A stretch of DNA of 64,000 nucleotides from Aphidius gifuensis. Lineage: Eukaryota; Arthropoda; Insecta; Hymenoptera; Braconidae. The notes beneath the pieces were generated by a model. That model had not been told where the DNA came from. It did not search any database and was given only the letters and a program-made list of their open reading frames with translations. Where the stretch lies: contig NC_057793.1 of NCBI RefSeq assembly GCF_014905175.1, positions 1,922,001 to 1,986,000 of the forward strand, given 5' to 3'. Of this stretch, positions 33,828 through 45,325 are shown piece by piece. Position 1 is the stretch's first letter. Every line of letters begins with the position of its first letter. The translations under genes were made by a program, and so were the position numbers.

Positions 33828-36800
33828 TTAGACTGTCTGGCAACCCTGCCGGCCGTTTATTCGTGGTGCAGCCCCCACATAATTTGGATTACGAGTCCAA
33901 AATAATTGTTCTTTCTGTCTTTGACTCAACATTGGCGTTAATTCAGTAGTTTTTTTATCCGAATCATTTGTACCATCGGAAGTTAAATCTGAACCCATTG
34001 ATGACACAACATTATAATCGGGAGCAGACATTAATGATAAATAATCTTTTCTTCCACTCTCAAATGTTCGATTCATTTCCAAAAATCGATCATTCAAATT
34101 GATGTGAAGGTCAACTGTTTTTTTCTCCATTAATTTTGATAATTCTTCTATCAATTGTGAAAAGGTAGGCCGCTTTTGTGGTTTTCTATTCCAGCAGCGT
34201 TTCATTAATTCGTATATTTTCTCAGTTGAAAATTTCGGTTGCTTTAGTCTTTTTTCTTTTTTAATTTCTTCACACTGAGTTTGCAAATCCATATTAAAAT
34301 ATGGTGTCCAGCCGAGAGTGAAGAACTCCCACAACACAATGCCAAACGACCAGACATCAGATTGCGTTGAAAATATTAATTCACTAATGGATTCTGGCGC
34401 CATCCACTTGACTGGTAGGCATGTACCATTGGTTTTTTGGTAAATGCCACCCGCGTCAATATTTTTGGCGAGCCCAAAATCACAAATTTTCACGACATTA
34501 CCATCCGATAACAGGAGATTTCTTGCAGCTAAATCAGCATGAAGTACCTAGAAAAATAAACAATAAATTGTAATACAAGCAGATAGTTTTTAAATCAACA
34601 ATATTTTATTTATTAATGATAAATTATAAAAATTACCTTTCGTTGACTGAGAAACTCCATTCCTCTGGCAACTTGAAAACCCCATAAAATTAAGTCGTCA
34701 GTGCATATTGGTTGAAGTTTTTTATTTTTATCATCAGCTTTACGATAGGTTCTTACAGCATTATTACATGATGGTGAGTTACTGTTATTATCATTGAGAA
34801 AAAAAAAAAAAAATTACATATAATAACAAATAAAAAAACCATGAAAATATAATATTTTTTAACATATAAAATAACTTACGACTCTTCAGCATCATGATTA
34901 CTTTTTTTGCCAAGTGAACGATTAATATTGCCATTATCATCAATTTGATTAACAAATGTTGTTCTGTTCAATATTATATGCTCGTGCAAATTTCCATAAC
35001 GACAAAATTCCATAATAACGTATAATATACCATTAGAAATATTTTTGGTGCATGCACCAAGTAAATTCACAATGTTAACATGTTTTCTCAAATGTATCAT
35101 TATTGTTAATTCATTTGAAAGTGCTGTTAAATGTGATGGATCACTTGTTTGCTTGACCATTTTAACTGCAACAGTTGTTTTAGTTCCTTTTTTAACAATT
35201 CCATTTGCTTCAGCTCGCCGAACAACACCAAATGCACCACTTCCTAATTGTTTACCAAGTACCAAATTATCAGATGAAAATTCAAACCTTTTATCATATG
35301 GTAAACATTTAATTTGATCAGTAATTGTAAGTGTTTCCTTTATTTTGGGCAATTCACTATTTACCAATTGTGATGTAGCAGCAAAAATTAACTGTTTACG
35401 TTTTGATTTTTCATCACTAAGTTTAGTATGCTGAATCATTATCCATGCTACTCCAAGAATTATAATAATAACAAATACTATTATTGTAAATATAATACCT
35501 CTTATTTTTTCATCATCTCCATTTTTTAAATTGATTGTTTGATATGTGCTTATTTCACCAACACGATTTTCAGCCCGGCAAGTATACTTGCCAGTACACT
35601 TTCTGAATAAATATTTTATAGTCAGTTGTTGATTATTATCACCAGTAACATACTCACATGTGTTATTAGTTAATAAAATTTCTGTATCATTTATAAACCA
35701 TGTGATTGATGGTACTGGATAACCACGAACATGACAATCAAGTACAATTGATCCATCTGTACTTGGGTCATATTCAACTGTTTTGTTATACATATTTGTA
35801 TGAACAAATAATGGTGCTAATTGATCATAAATAGTTACATTCATATCCATTGTATCAATTTTATTATCTTTTTTCTTCTCAGCCTTACATGCGTACATTA
35901 ATGTTTTGATATTTGGTACTGATTTTATTTTTAAATCTGAATGATGGCTTGATATAGTTGTTCCATTTTCGATAATAATATTATTATTTGATACAATTTT
36001 TGTGCCATTTTGATAATACCAATTGGCATCTTTGTAGGTATGAATTGATGCCAAACACGACGCTTCGAATGAATCACCAGCAGTCGTTATATTTTTAGTT
36101 TTTATTATGCCAAAATCATCTGGTACATCAACCAATGATATTTTAAATATTTCCATTGAACAATCATCCTTATCATGAGCAAGACATGCTTCACATGTTA
36201 CATCAACAGATCTTGTAACTTGCCATATAAATGTTGAATTTTTTTCACATAATTTCAATTTGTTCTTTTGATCAATCATGTCTTCACCAGACTTGCTCTT
36301 ACCCAAAGACCATTGAATTTCTAGATATGGATATCCAATTGCATAGCAAAAAAATTCTGCAGTATCATTGAACATATAATATTTTTTTAATCCATATGCT
36401 TTTTTAATAACAGGTGTTCCTGTAAAAAAATTAATTAATTAATTGACATTTGAATAAGATTTAAAAATAATATGTAATAAATTTATAAGTACCTTCAATA
36501 ATTAATGGTATACTGATAATTTTTTCAATATTTTTAAATGAAGATATTTGGACTTTCATAGTATAATTTCCAGCATCACTTAGTTGAACATTGTTTATTG
36601 ATAATGCTGAATATTTGTTATTGTTGTTTATAATATATTTACCATTTGAATTAATTGGAATAATTTTATATCCATCTGGGTTGTACCATGTTATGTTTGT
36701 CTTTGCATGGCTTTCAGTATTTAATTTTAATATAACCAGCTTGTTTAACTTCGAGCTATAAAACTCTTTAGGTGCTGTTAAATTTATAGTTAGTGCATCA

Positions 36801-38773
36801 GATCCATGAACTGTTAAATGGACTGATGCACTTTTTTCACCATTAACACCATTCGTGATACATTTATACTCTCCAGCATCATTATGGCTCACGTTCAACA
36901 GTTTTAATTCAATGGTTTTTTTCGCATTTATCAGGTCTGAATAGTGTATAATAGATTTTAATTTTTTATTTTCGGTTGATAATTTGGACCAGTAAAATAT
37001 GCTTTTAAATTTTTTAGATATATCAAAATACGTTGTACAATTTATTCTAACATCATCTCCTTTGATAACATTGACGACTGGATAATTTAGGTCAATTTTT
37101 GGTTCTCCAGAATCTAAAAATTAAAAATGTATTAATTAATTTTGTTAAGTAATTTTAAATGTAATTTTTAGTGACTTAAACTTTCAAAAAATATGATGAT
37201 TTTTACTCGCAAAAAATTCGTCAATTTTCTTGACTAAATTTGCCACTAAATTGTCTAATTTTTTTTTGTTGATTAATTGACAATTATACGTAAATAATTT
37301 AACATATTAAAAAATTTTTATTATATTTTTTTAAATGTATTTTCGTTTAAGCTTAATAAAAAAGTAACTTACAATTTGCTGGACTTTTTAAATGATGAAT
37401 CAAGTTTTCTGTTCGATTATACATTGTTATTGAACAGGTAAAATTTATGGGATCATGAATATAACTTTTATTTCTTATTGAAAAGCCTACTTGTGGATCG
37501 AATTCAACACCACTTGTAGCATTAATTTCAACTTCCTGCAAATTTGAAAAAAAAATGTAACAAGTTTAATGAAAAATTATCATCATCAATAATGACAATA
37601 TTAAATTTTTATTCTGTCGTGTATTTTATTTTTTATTTATTTGTTTTAATAATTTTATGTATTTATTAATTACCTCTGAGTCTGTAAATAATTGAACATC
37701 ATACGATTGGGAGGTAGGTATGCAAGGAATTACAAGTTGTGAATGAAATTCAATTTCACTTGTTACTTCAAATTTATTTGTTAAAAAAAAATGGTCCATT
37801 GCTAAAAATAAAAATATTTAATAGTAATAATTATTTATTTAAAATTAATTAATAAAAATGACTCACATTTAACCCATATAAATATATTTTTTGTGTTTCC
37901 TTCATTATCAATACATCCATACCGTCCTGAATCTTTATAAGTTGCATTAAATTTTTTATACGTTTTTGTTTTATTGTCTTTTAATAATATTTCATACACA
38001 AATGATCCAGCCTTGATACCAAAAAAGAAAAAAAAAAAAAAAAGGAAATACATGTATTAATCATTTATTTAAATAAATAGTAAATTTTTTTTTTTTATGA
38101 ATGAATATCAAATTTTTAATAAACAAATATTAAGCCTTTGAGGCAATAACAAATTTTATATTTTTTAAATAATAAGTAACATATAAAAAACAACTTACAT
38201 GATTATTATCTTCAGGGTAAATTAATGAAATACTTGTGATATTATTGTCGTCACTTAAACATGAAAATGTGAGTTGTTCATTTTCATTTATTTCAGCCCT
38301 TTCTTTATTTTTTATTCCCAAATAATCCAGTTGTAATTCTGGAAAAAAAATTAAATATTTATTATTATTATCCTTGGATTTTTTTTTTTTTTTTGTTTTC
38401 TTTTGTTCTTATTTTTCTGTAAAAAATTAAATTAAAAATAATAATAGATAAATATACTTCAGCTATACAGCAGTGATTTCTATTATTATTTTATACTTTA
38501 TCTACTCATTTGATTAAATAAAATTCTAAGAAAAAATAATGTTTTTTTCCTCATAGACACAAAATATAATAAAAATAGTGTTTGTAAAATTACTGTTTTT
38601 TTTTTTTTATTATTAATATTTAACTCAGTTATAAATTATTGAAATTACAGAAAAAATTTATAAAATTATATTAATTAATAATAAAAAAAATTTTGAAAAA
38701 ATCAATTAAACTTACCATGACTTATTGTTAAAATAAATAAGAAAAACAACAAACTTTTGAATTTAAAATGCAT
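33828..38773 (-). CDS. Pvr: PDGF/VEGF-receptor-like receptor tyrosine kinase (Pvr type)
   Basis: Exons (minus): 38716-38773, 38199-38338, 37867-38011, 37674-37801, 37373-37535, 36493-37113, 34880-36419, 34637-34781 and 33828-34547; 1219 residues with all phases consistent. Order: signal peptide, about seven Ig-like segments, membrane helix near residues 725-747 (IIFTIIVFVIIIILGVAWIM), then a tyrosine kinase with GSGAFGVV loop, AVKMVK lysine, a hydrophilic kinase insert, HADLAARN catalytic loop (Asp about 985), DFG (about 1003) and PVKWMAPES. Seven Ig segments plus a split kinase define the VEGFR/PDGFR class; in Drosophila, Pvr with Pvf ligands drives haemocyte survival and migration, border-cell guidance and wound closure. 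The usual HRD arginine is alanine. The first Ig pair lacks three cysteines present in the neighbouring array genes. Orthology to Pvr is inferred from architecture and motifs. Confidence 0.9.
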
Positions 38774-39389
38774 TTTATAATTAATATAAATATCAATTAA
38801 ATATTATGACTTTAATTAAACCACGTTTTTTGTTGACACACCTTTTTAATGGCTAAGTTAATGACTTTCCACTTAGGCTTAGTATTAGACACTGTCAAAA
38901 AAAAATAAATTTATAAAAAATCAAAAATAAATAATATTGTTAATGATTTATCAGCTACCAACATTTATTTTTATTTTCTACTTTTAGTTATCGTTATCTC
39001 TAAACCAATAAACATTTTTAGAAATATTAATTAATGAAAAAATATTTTTTTCTATTCAAACAAATTTCAACTAAAGAAACAAAATAAACATCAATTTTTT
39101 TTCTATTGCAAAATAATTATATATATTTTTTTTAATTATTAAATTCTACGCTAATTTCTCATTTAAATTTTTGCAAATTTAAAAAATATATGAAAAAGTG
39201 TCGGTAATTTACCGACAAACAATTACCTTTCGAAAAAATAAAAATGGCGTATTTTTAAACTGAGGATAACACATGTACCTGCATTTACCCAATAAATAAA
39301 AAAATACAAATAAAAAAATTCCATTTAAAAAACATAAAATTACATTTATCATATTTAAATCACTTGATATTATTAAATAATATAAAATA
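38774..39389. promoter_or_regulatory. Divergent promoter region, receptor kinase (-) and PUSL1 (+)
   Basis: The start codons of the two genes are 616 bp apart and point away from each other, so both promoters must be here unless there are noncoding first exons. The sequence is AT-rich, with a somewhat richer patch at about 38850-38900 near the receptor side. No defined motif was identified. Confidence 0.4.
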
Positions 39390-40723
39390 ATGGTTCGTTA
39401 TTTAATGTTCATGTCCTACATTGGTACCAGATACAGGTAAAATTAATTAAATTTAATTTTTACAATTAAAATCCATAAAAAGCTAGGTTATGTTTACATT
39501 TTAGCTCAATAACTTCAAGTGATTATTGTTTATTATTGTTCATCCATTGTTTATGTCTAATTATATTTAAAAAACAATCATCATATTGATATCCTAAATT
39601 AATTATAATAAATATATTTTTGAATAATAAACAACAACATATATCTTAAACGAATTTTCATTTATTTATTTGTTTTGACAGAGGTGCTGCAAAACAAATT
39701 GGCTGTGAACGTCTGATAGATATTGATTCAATTCAAGGAGCTCTTGAAACAGCATTTCACACATTAAGACCCCGTAGTAAAATAAAGCCAGAAGTACAAT
39801 TATCAAGCAGGTAATAAAATTTAACATATTTATATTTTATAAAAAACAAACAATAAATACTAAATATTTTGATCCAGAACAGATGCTGGGGTACATGCAT
39901 TATGTAGTGCAGGACAAGTTGAACTTGAAAAACCAGAAGAAATTTTTTATGACTCCGAGATTACAAAAGCAAAATTAAACACATATTTTGCACGTTGTGG
40001 TCATGAAATTCGTTTAATGAATCTGTACCCAATAAGTGATGATTTCCATTGTCGAAAAAATGCATTATCAAGAACATATATTTACAGATTAATTGTTGCT
40101 AAAGATCCAAATGAACATAGAATTCCAATAGCTGAAAATGGACGTTCATGGCATATCAAGTAAAAACAATATTAAATAATAATAATTTAAAAATAGTATA
40201 GTAATTTTAAAAATTTATTTACAGAGGTGATAATATAAATATTGATGCTGTTAAATCAGCAACAAAATTATTTCTTGGTGGAAAGAAAAACTTTGAAACA
40301 TTTGCTGGTCGAAATAGAACAAATCGTACCATAAATTATGTCAAAGAACTGAATAAATTGACAATTGAACCAGCATTACCATTGATGCCTGATGATCCTT
40401 ATGCTGATAAATTCAATTACTGGCAAATAACAGTCAATTCAAGATCATTTTTATACAATCAAGTTAGACGAATTGTTGGTGCATTGGTTGGCATTGCTTA
40501 TGGCTCAATAACAGAAAGAGATATTCAAATAATGCTGCAAGTACCAAATCATCAAAATTGGAATTGTCATGCTGTTTTGGCACCACCACAAGGTTTATAT
40601 CTAAAACAAGTTGAATATAGCCAAGATGACCTGGACAAATATATCATTCAAGGTGAACAATTAGAAATAACACGTAAAAGAATTTTAGAAGAAAATCAAA
40701 AATTAGCATTAGCTAGTAATTAA
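39390..40723 (+). CDS. PUSL1: tRNA pseudouridine synthase, TruA/PUSL1 type
   Basis: TruA-family enzymes isomerise uridine to pseudouridine in tRNA; PUSL1 proteins in animals are reported as mitochondrial. Exons are 39390-39436, 39682-39810, 39878-40159 and 40225-40723, all split after two bases of a codon; 318 residues. The N-terminus MVRYLMFMSYIGTRYRG matches the family's first strand. SRTDAGVHA contains the catalytic Asp (residue 61, like Asp60 of E. coli TruA). RTYIYRLI, FLYNQVRRIVGALVGIAYG and LAPPQGLYL are further signature blocks. It is followed after 25 bp by a phosphatase gene on the same strand. No obvious mitochondrial presequence precedes the domain. Confidence 0.92.
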
Positions 40724-40748
40724 ACAATTTTTTTATTTATTATTTAAT

Positions 40749-41324
40749 ATGGAGAGTCTTCTTCGTGACAGGAAAAAAAATCTTAAACCAACAAATACAA
40801 TATTGACAAATAATTTAGGTGAAAAATATGAAATAAATAATGAAGGTTTTTGTAAAAAAATTAATGATAAATGTTTACCATTTGTTGTTGATAATAAACC
40901 TGATTTAGAAGTTGTTAAAATAATAGATGGTGTTTATTTAAGCTCACAAGATCCAATTTATTGTTATGATATATTAAAAGAGCATAAAATTCAACATATT
41001 TTAAGTCTTGGAATTGAGCCAGATATAAAATTTTCTGGTATATCATATTATTTTATTGAGATACTTGATTTACCAGAATTTAACTTGACAAGTTATTTTG
41101 ATAAATGTTTTAATATTATTGATAATTGTAAAGATGATAATATTTTGGTGCATTGTAATGCTGGTGTATCAAGATCACCGACAATTATCATTGCTTATTT
41201 AATTAAATATGTAAATATGAATTTTAATGAGGCTTTTGATACAGTTAAAAAAGCTAGACCTTGTGTAAGACCAAATGATGGATTTATCAAACAACTGAAG
41301 GCTTTTTATAACATAAAAAAATAA
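40749..41324 (+). CDS. Dual-specificity protein phosphatase, DUSP19-like
   Basis: Removes phosphate from Tyr and Ser/Thr; DUSP19 in mammals is linked to stress-kinase (JNK pathway) scaffolding. A single intronless frame of 191 residues. HCNAGVSRS (Cys about 136, Arg in the P-loop) is the complete catalytic signature, preceded by DLPEFNLTSYF, where the general acid Asp lies, and followed by KKARPCVRPNDGF. The domain begins with VKIIDGVYLSSQDP. An N-terminal extension of about 55 residues resembles the short DUSP19 N-terminus. The ATG lies only 25 bases after the PUSL1 stop, with no room for a usual promoter or polyadenylation site between them. Confidence 0.88.
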   Translation: MESLLRDRKKNLKPTNTILTNNLGEKYEINNEGFCKKINDKCLPFVVDNKPDLEVVKIIDGVYLSSQDPIYCYDILKEHKIQHILSLGIEPDIKFSGISYYFIEILDLPEFNLTSYFDKCFNIIDNCKDDNILVHCNAGVSRSPTIIIAYLIKYVNMNFNEAFDTVKKARPCVRPNDGFIKQLKAFYNIKK

Positions 41325-41872
41325 TAAATAATTTTTAAAAAATACAATTATTTTGTTTATCATTATTTGGGTTATTTTATTGAGTTTAATTTATCATTAT
41401 TTAAATTTATGAATGTCTTGAATATTCCACATATTTTTTTCTATTTTATTGTACAATTTAAACATGTTAATTTAATTAATATGTAAATTTTATTTTTAGA
41501 TCGCCCATGAAGTGGCAAGTTAACTCAAACAACTCTAGAGGGAGTAAAAAACTCTGTTTATTTTTTTTTTTTTTAATCAAAAATAAATAATAAACAAACC
41601 TCTAAAAATCACCAAGTTATCCAATTTTTTTTTTTTTTTCATTCCAATGATGATATTCTTTGTATTTTATTGTGAAAAAAAAAAAAATGAACAATCATTT
41701 AATTGACATTAATTCAGCTGAATTTTAGTTGTAAGTAAAGAGCAAAAAATAAATAAAAATCTCATCAAAATTACCAAGTAAGTTTATAACTAATGTCATT
41801 GATGAATCATTATTAAATTAGAAAACTAATTGACTGTATTATAATTATAGGAAAAAAGAAAAAAAAAAAAAC
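41325..41872. other. Spacer between the phosphatase and the SID-1-like gene
   Basis: 548 bp with A/T runs. It should contain the 3' end of the PUSL1/phosphatase transcript (AATAAA-like hexamers near 41325 and 41583) and the promoter of the next gene. A short richer patch lies at about 41500-41545. Confidence 0.4.
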
Positions 41873-44759
41873 ATGAAAACATTGATAATAAATGTGTTAT
41901 CAATTTTATTTGGCATTTTAAATGTAAATGCATCAACAATTGATCCTCCACCACTTCATCCAGAAGTAATATTAGCAAATTATACAGAAACATACACAAA
42001 AACAATAAATAATACAGTTGAATATGTATTTTTATATCAACAAACAAATGTAATATAATTTACTATTCATTATCAATTAATTGTACTTGTATTTTAATGG
42101 AAATAATTTTTATTTTAGTACACTGATGGTGCAAGAATAAATGTTGAAAGTAATGCAACTCGTGATGAACCATTGATGGTTGTTGTTCGTCAAAAAAAAG
42201 GAATCTTATTTTGGCAAGTACCACTTTTAGTTGAAAGAACAAATTCTGATCCTCAGCTATATAATAAAACAAGTAGAACACTTTGTTCAGCATCATTGTA
42301 CAGATCAATGTTTCATCATGAAAATAATTCTACTGCCTCTGAAGATGAATACATAACATTGAGTATATCATCTGGAAGTAAAAGTTCAGTTAGTTTTGAA
42401 GTTACTGTATTTAAACAACAAGATTTTTACATATCGTAAGTAAATGATAAAACAATTTTTGTTTATTGATTTATTGTTAAATATATTTTGTAGACCTGGT
42501 GAAAGAAGAAACGTAACAATTTCACCATCAGAACCACAATATTTTGGCTATAATTTTACTGATCAAGGTTCAAGTGGTTCTGTATTAATAAAAATTGAAT
42601 CAGATACTGATACATGTATGACACTATCAATACAAAATTCAACATGTCCAGTATTTGATCTTGAAATGACAATTCCATATTCAACTGGTTACTGGCAAAC
42701 AGTCAGTCAACTTGGTGGCATAACAATACCAGTAATTAAATTTTTAATTAAATTAACAAAACAAACTAAAATGCTTATTCTTATTTACTTATTTTTCATT
42801 ACAGCGTGAAGCTTTTCCAGATGGTTTTTTTATTGTATTAGCTGTTAAAGGTGATGATACACGTTGTACAGGTTCAATGGGTTCATTGTATCGTAAAAAA
42901 TATGTAACATTATCAATTAAAAAAAATATAACAACAGCTGATGGTTATAAAGCTGCATTAATTGTCATAACAATTGTTCTTGCTTTTTGTAGTTTTTATG
43001 TTATTGGTGTTATTTCAAATAATGCAAGAATACGAAGAAAAATTCTTCGTGATGATGTTGTCATTTCAGATGAACCAGAAATGCCTGAACAACTTCAAAC
43101 ACCAACAATTATTGAAGAGGTATTGATAATTAAAATATAGCATAATTTAATTTGTCAATTTAACTTTAAATTGTTGAATTTTAGCCAGGTCCTAGTCAAA
43201 GAAATTCAATTGAAGATGATTCATCACTTGATGAAGATGATATTGATATGTTAGATGACATAAAATATGACAAAGAAATATATCGTACTAAACGTGTACT
43301 TGCTGTATCTGATTTAGCAAGAAAAGATCCAAAAATATTACATCATAAATCAAGATTATATTTATATTATTTAATAACAATTGCTGTATTTTATGCATTA
43401 CCAGTTGTACAACTTGTTTATACATATCAAAGAGTATTACAAGAAACTGGAAATCAAGATTCTTGTTATTATAATTTTTTATGTTCACATCCATTTTTTG
43501 GTTTTTCTGATTTTAATCATGTATTTTCAAATTTTGCATATGTTTTATTGGGTTTATTATTTATATTATTAACATATGTCAGAGAACAAAATGATTTACA
43601 TTTTACAGAAATGAAAAAAAGCTTTGGTATACCACAACATTATGGTTTATTTTATGCAATGGGAGTTGCTTTAATGATGGAAGGACTTTTATCAGCTTCA
43701 TATCATGTATGTCCAAATCACAGCAATTTTCAATTTGGTAATTTATTACTATTAATTATAATTATGTATATTATTTACTTGTAGAAAAAAAATTAATTTG
43801 TGTTAATTATTTTACTTACAGACACAAGTTTCATGTACATAATTTCTGTTTTATGTATGGTTAAAATTTATCAAACAAGACATCCAGATATAAATGCTCG
43901 TGCCTCAGTTACATTTGGTATTTTAGCATTGATAATACTTCTTGGTATGGTTGGTGTACTTGATGGCTCAAATACATTTTGGATAATATTTACAATATTT
44001 CATGTTATTGTTTGTTTATTTTTAACTGCCCAAATATATTACATGGGAAGATGGAGATTTGATCGTGGTACCTATCGTCGAATAATGGTGGTATGTTGAA
44101 AAAAAATATTTATTATTATTTGATAAAGAATTAAGAGAGAGAATTAATTAATTTAGTTGTTGTTTTTTGTAGACTTATACTCATGATGCTAGAGCAAGTA
44201 TTGGAAGTATTTTAAGACCAATGTATATTGGTCGTTTTTTGTTACTTCTTATTGCAATTTTTTGTAATATTGCTCTTGCTGTTGTTGGAAATGTTTATCA
44301 TGCAAGACATCAAGAAAAAGATTTTGCAACATTTTTACTTGCTATTCTTATGTTTAATTTATTATTGTACATGTTTTTTTATATTGTCATGAAGGTGAGT
44401 TGTCTTTTTATCAAATTATCAACGAGAAAGGATTATTTTAATTAATAATGTTAATTTTTTTTTTCTTTTAGATTTGTCACAGAGAAAAAATATTATTACA
44501 ACCATTGTGTTATATTATTTTGTCATTTATCATTTGGGGTTTTGCATTACATTTTTTTATAAATAAATCGGTATCATGGGCATTGACTCCAGCTCAATCA
44601 AGATTCTACAATACTCCATGTAAAGTTCTTAATTTTTTTGATAATCATGACATTTGGCATTTCTTGTCAGCATTAGCAATGTTTTTCTCATTTATGGTAC
44701 TACTCACCCTTGATGATGATCTTGAAGATACACATCGAAGTCAAATACCTGTATTTTAA
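41873..44759 (+). CDS. SID-1 family transmembrane protein (SIDT/SID-1-like)
   Basis: SID-1 proteins are multi-pass membrane proteins tied to dsRNA or cholesterol handling; C. elegans SID-1 imports dsRNA for systemic RNAi. Exons are 41873-42049, 42119-42435, 42494-42731, 42805-43119, 43185-43737, 43822-44090, 44173-44394 and 44472-44759; 792 residues with consistent phases. A signal peptide (residues 1-21) precedes a glycosylated extracellular region (several NxT/S). One membrane helix (KAALIVITIVLAFCSFYVIGVI) follows, then an acidic cytoplasmic loop, then a polytopic half. Family hallmarks are ASYHVCPNHSNFQFDTSFMY, the HPDINAR loop, and NTPCKVLNFFDNHDIWHFLSA near the C-terminus, with the conserved HDxWH histidines. 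Drosophila lacks this gene, while most other insect orders keep one or more. It converges on acetyl-CoA carboxylase. Confidence 0.93.
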
Positions 44760-45325
44760 ATGTCAAAAAACAAAATGAAATTAATCTATCAGGCTGTAAT
44801 AATTAATAACAAAGTCAAGAAAAAAACTAATTAATATATAAATATTTTTTTTTTTAATGTTTAATCCCAGTGTACAATTATTTAATTATTTTTCTTTTTT
44901 TAATTCATTGCAGCATCAAAATAGTTTTATTACATATTTCATGATACTTGATTTCTTTTTTATAATTTTTTTCTAATTTTTTTTTTAATAAAATAAAATA
45001 TGTGTATACAATTGTTTCTGTGAGATAATTTATTTTTAAATTTATAAAACTGTCATGATAATTTGTATTGTCATATGTAAAATAAATTAAATCAATATGA
45101 AAATTGAAATAAATTGTGATAAAAATAAAAAAAATACATTTAAAATTTATACAGAGAAAATATTGTTGTATTTATTTTTCTACATAAATTATTTGTTAAT
45201 TTTTAACAACAAATATTTCATTGATTGTTTTTTGAAAAAGAAAAAAAAAATCTAAAGAATGTATAAGTTGATTTTCTAATAATAATAATAGTAATAAAAA
45301 ATAGAAATATTGAATTCAACTAAAT
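44760..45325. terminator. Shared 3' flank of convergent SID-1-like (+) and ACC (-) genes
   Basis: 566 bp separate the two stops. On the plus strand AATAAAATAAAATATGTG near 44986 is a good polyadenylation signal for the SID-1-like gene. The minus strand has AT-rich sequence able to serve ACC. Overlapping 3' ends and natural antisense transcripts are possible. Confidence 0.45.
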
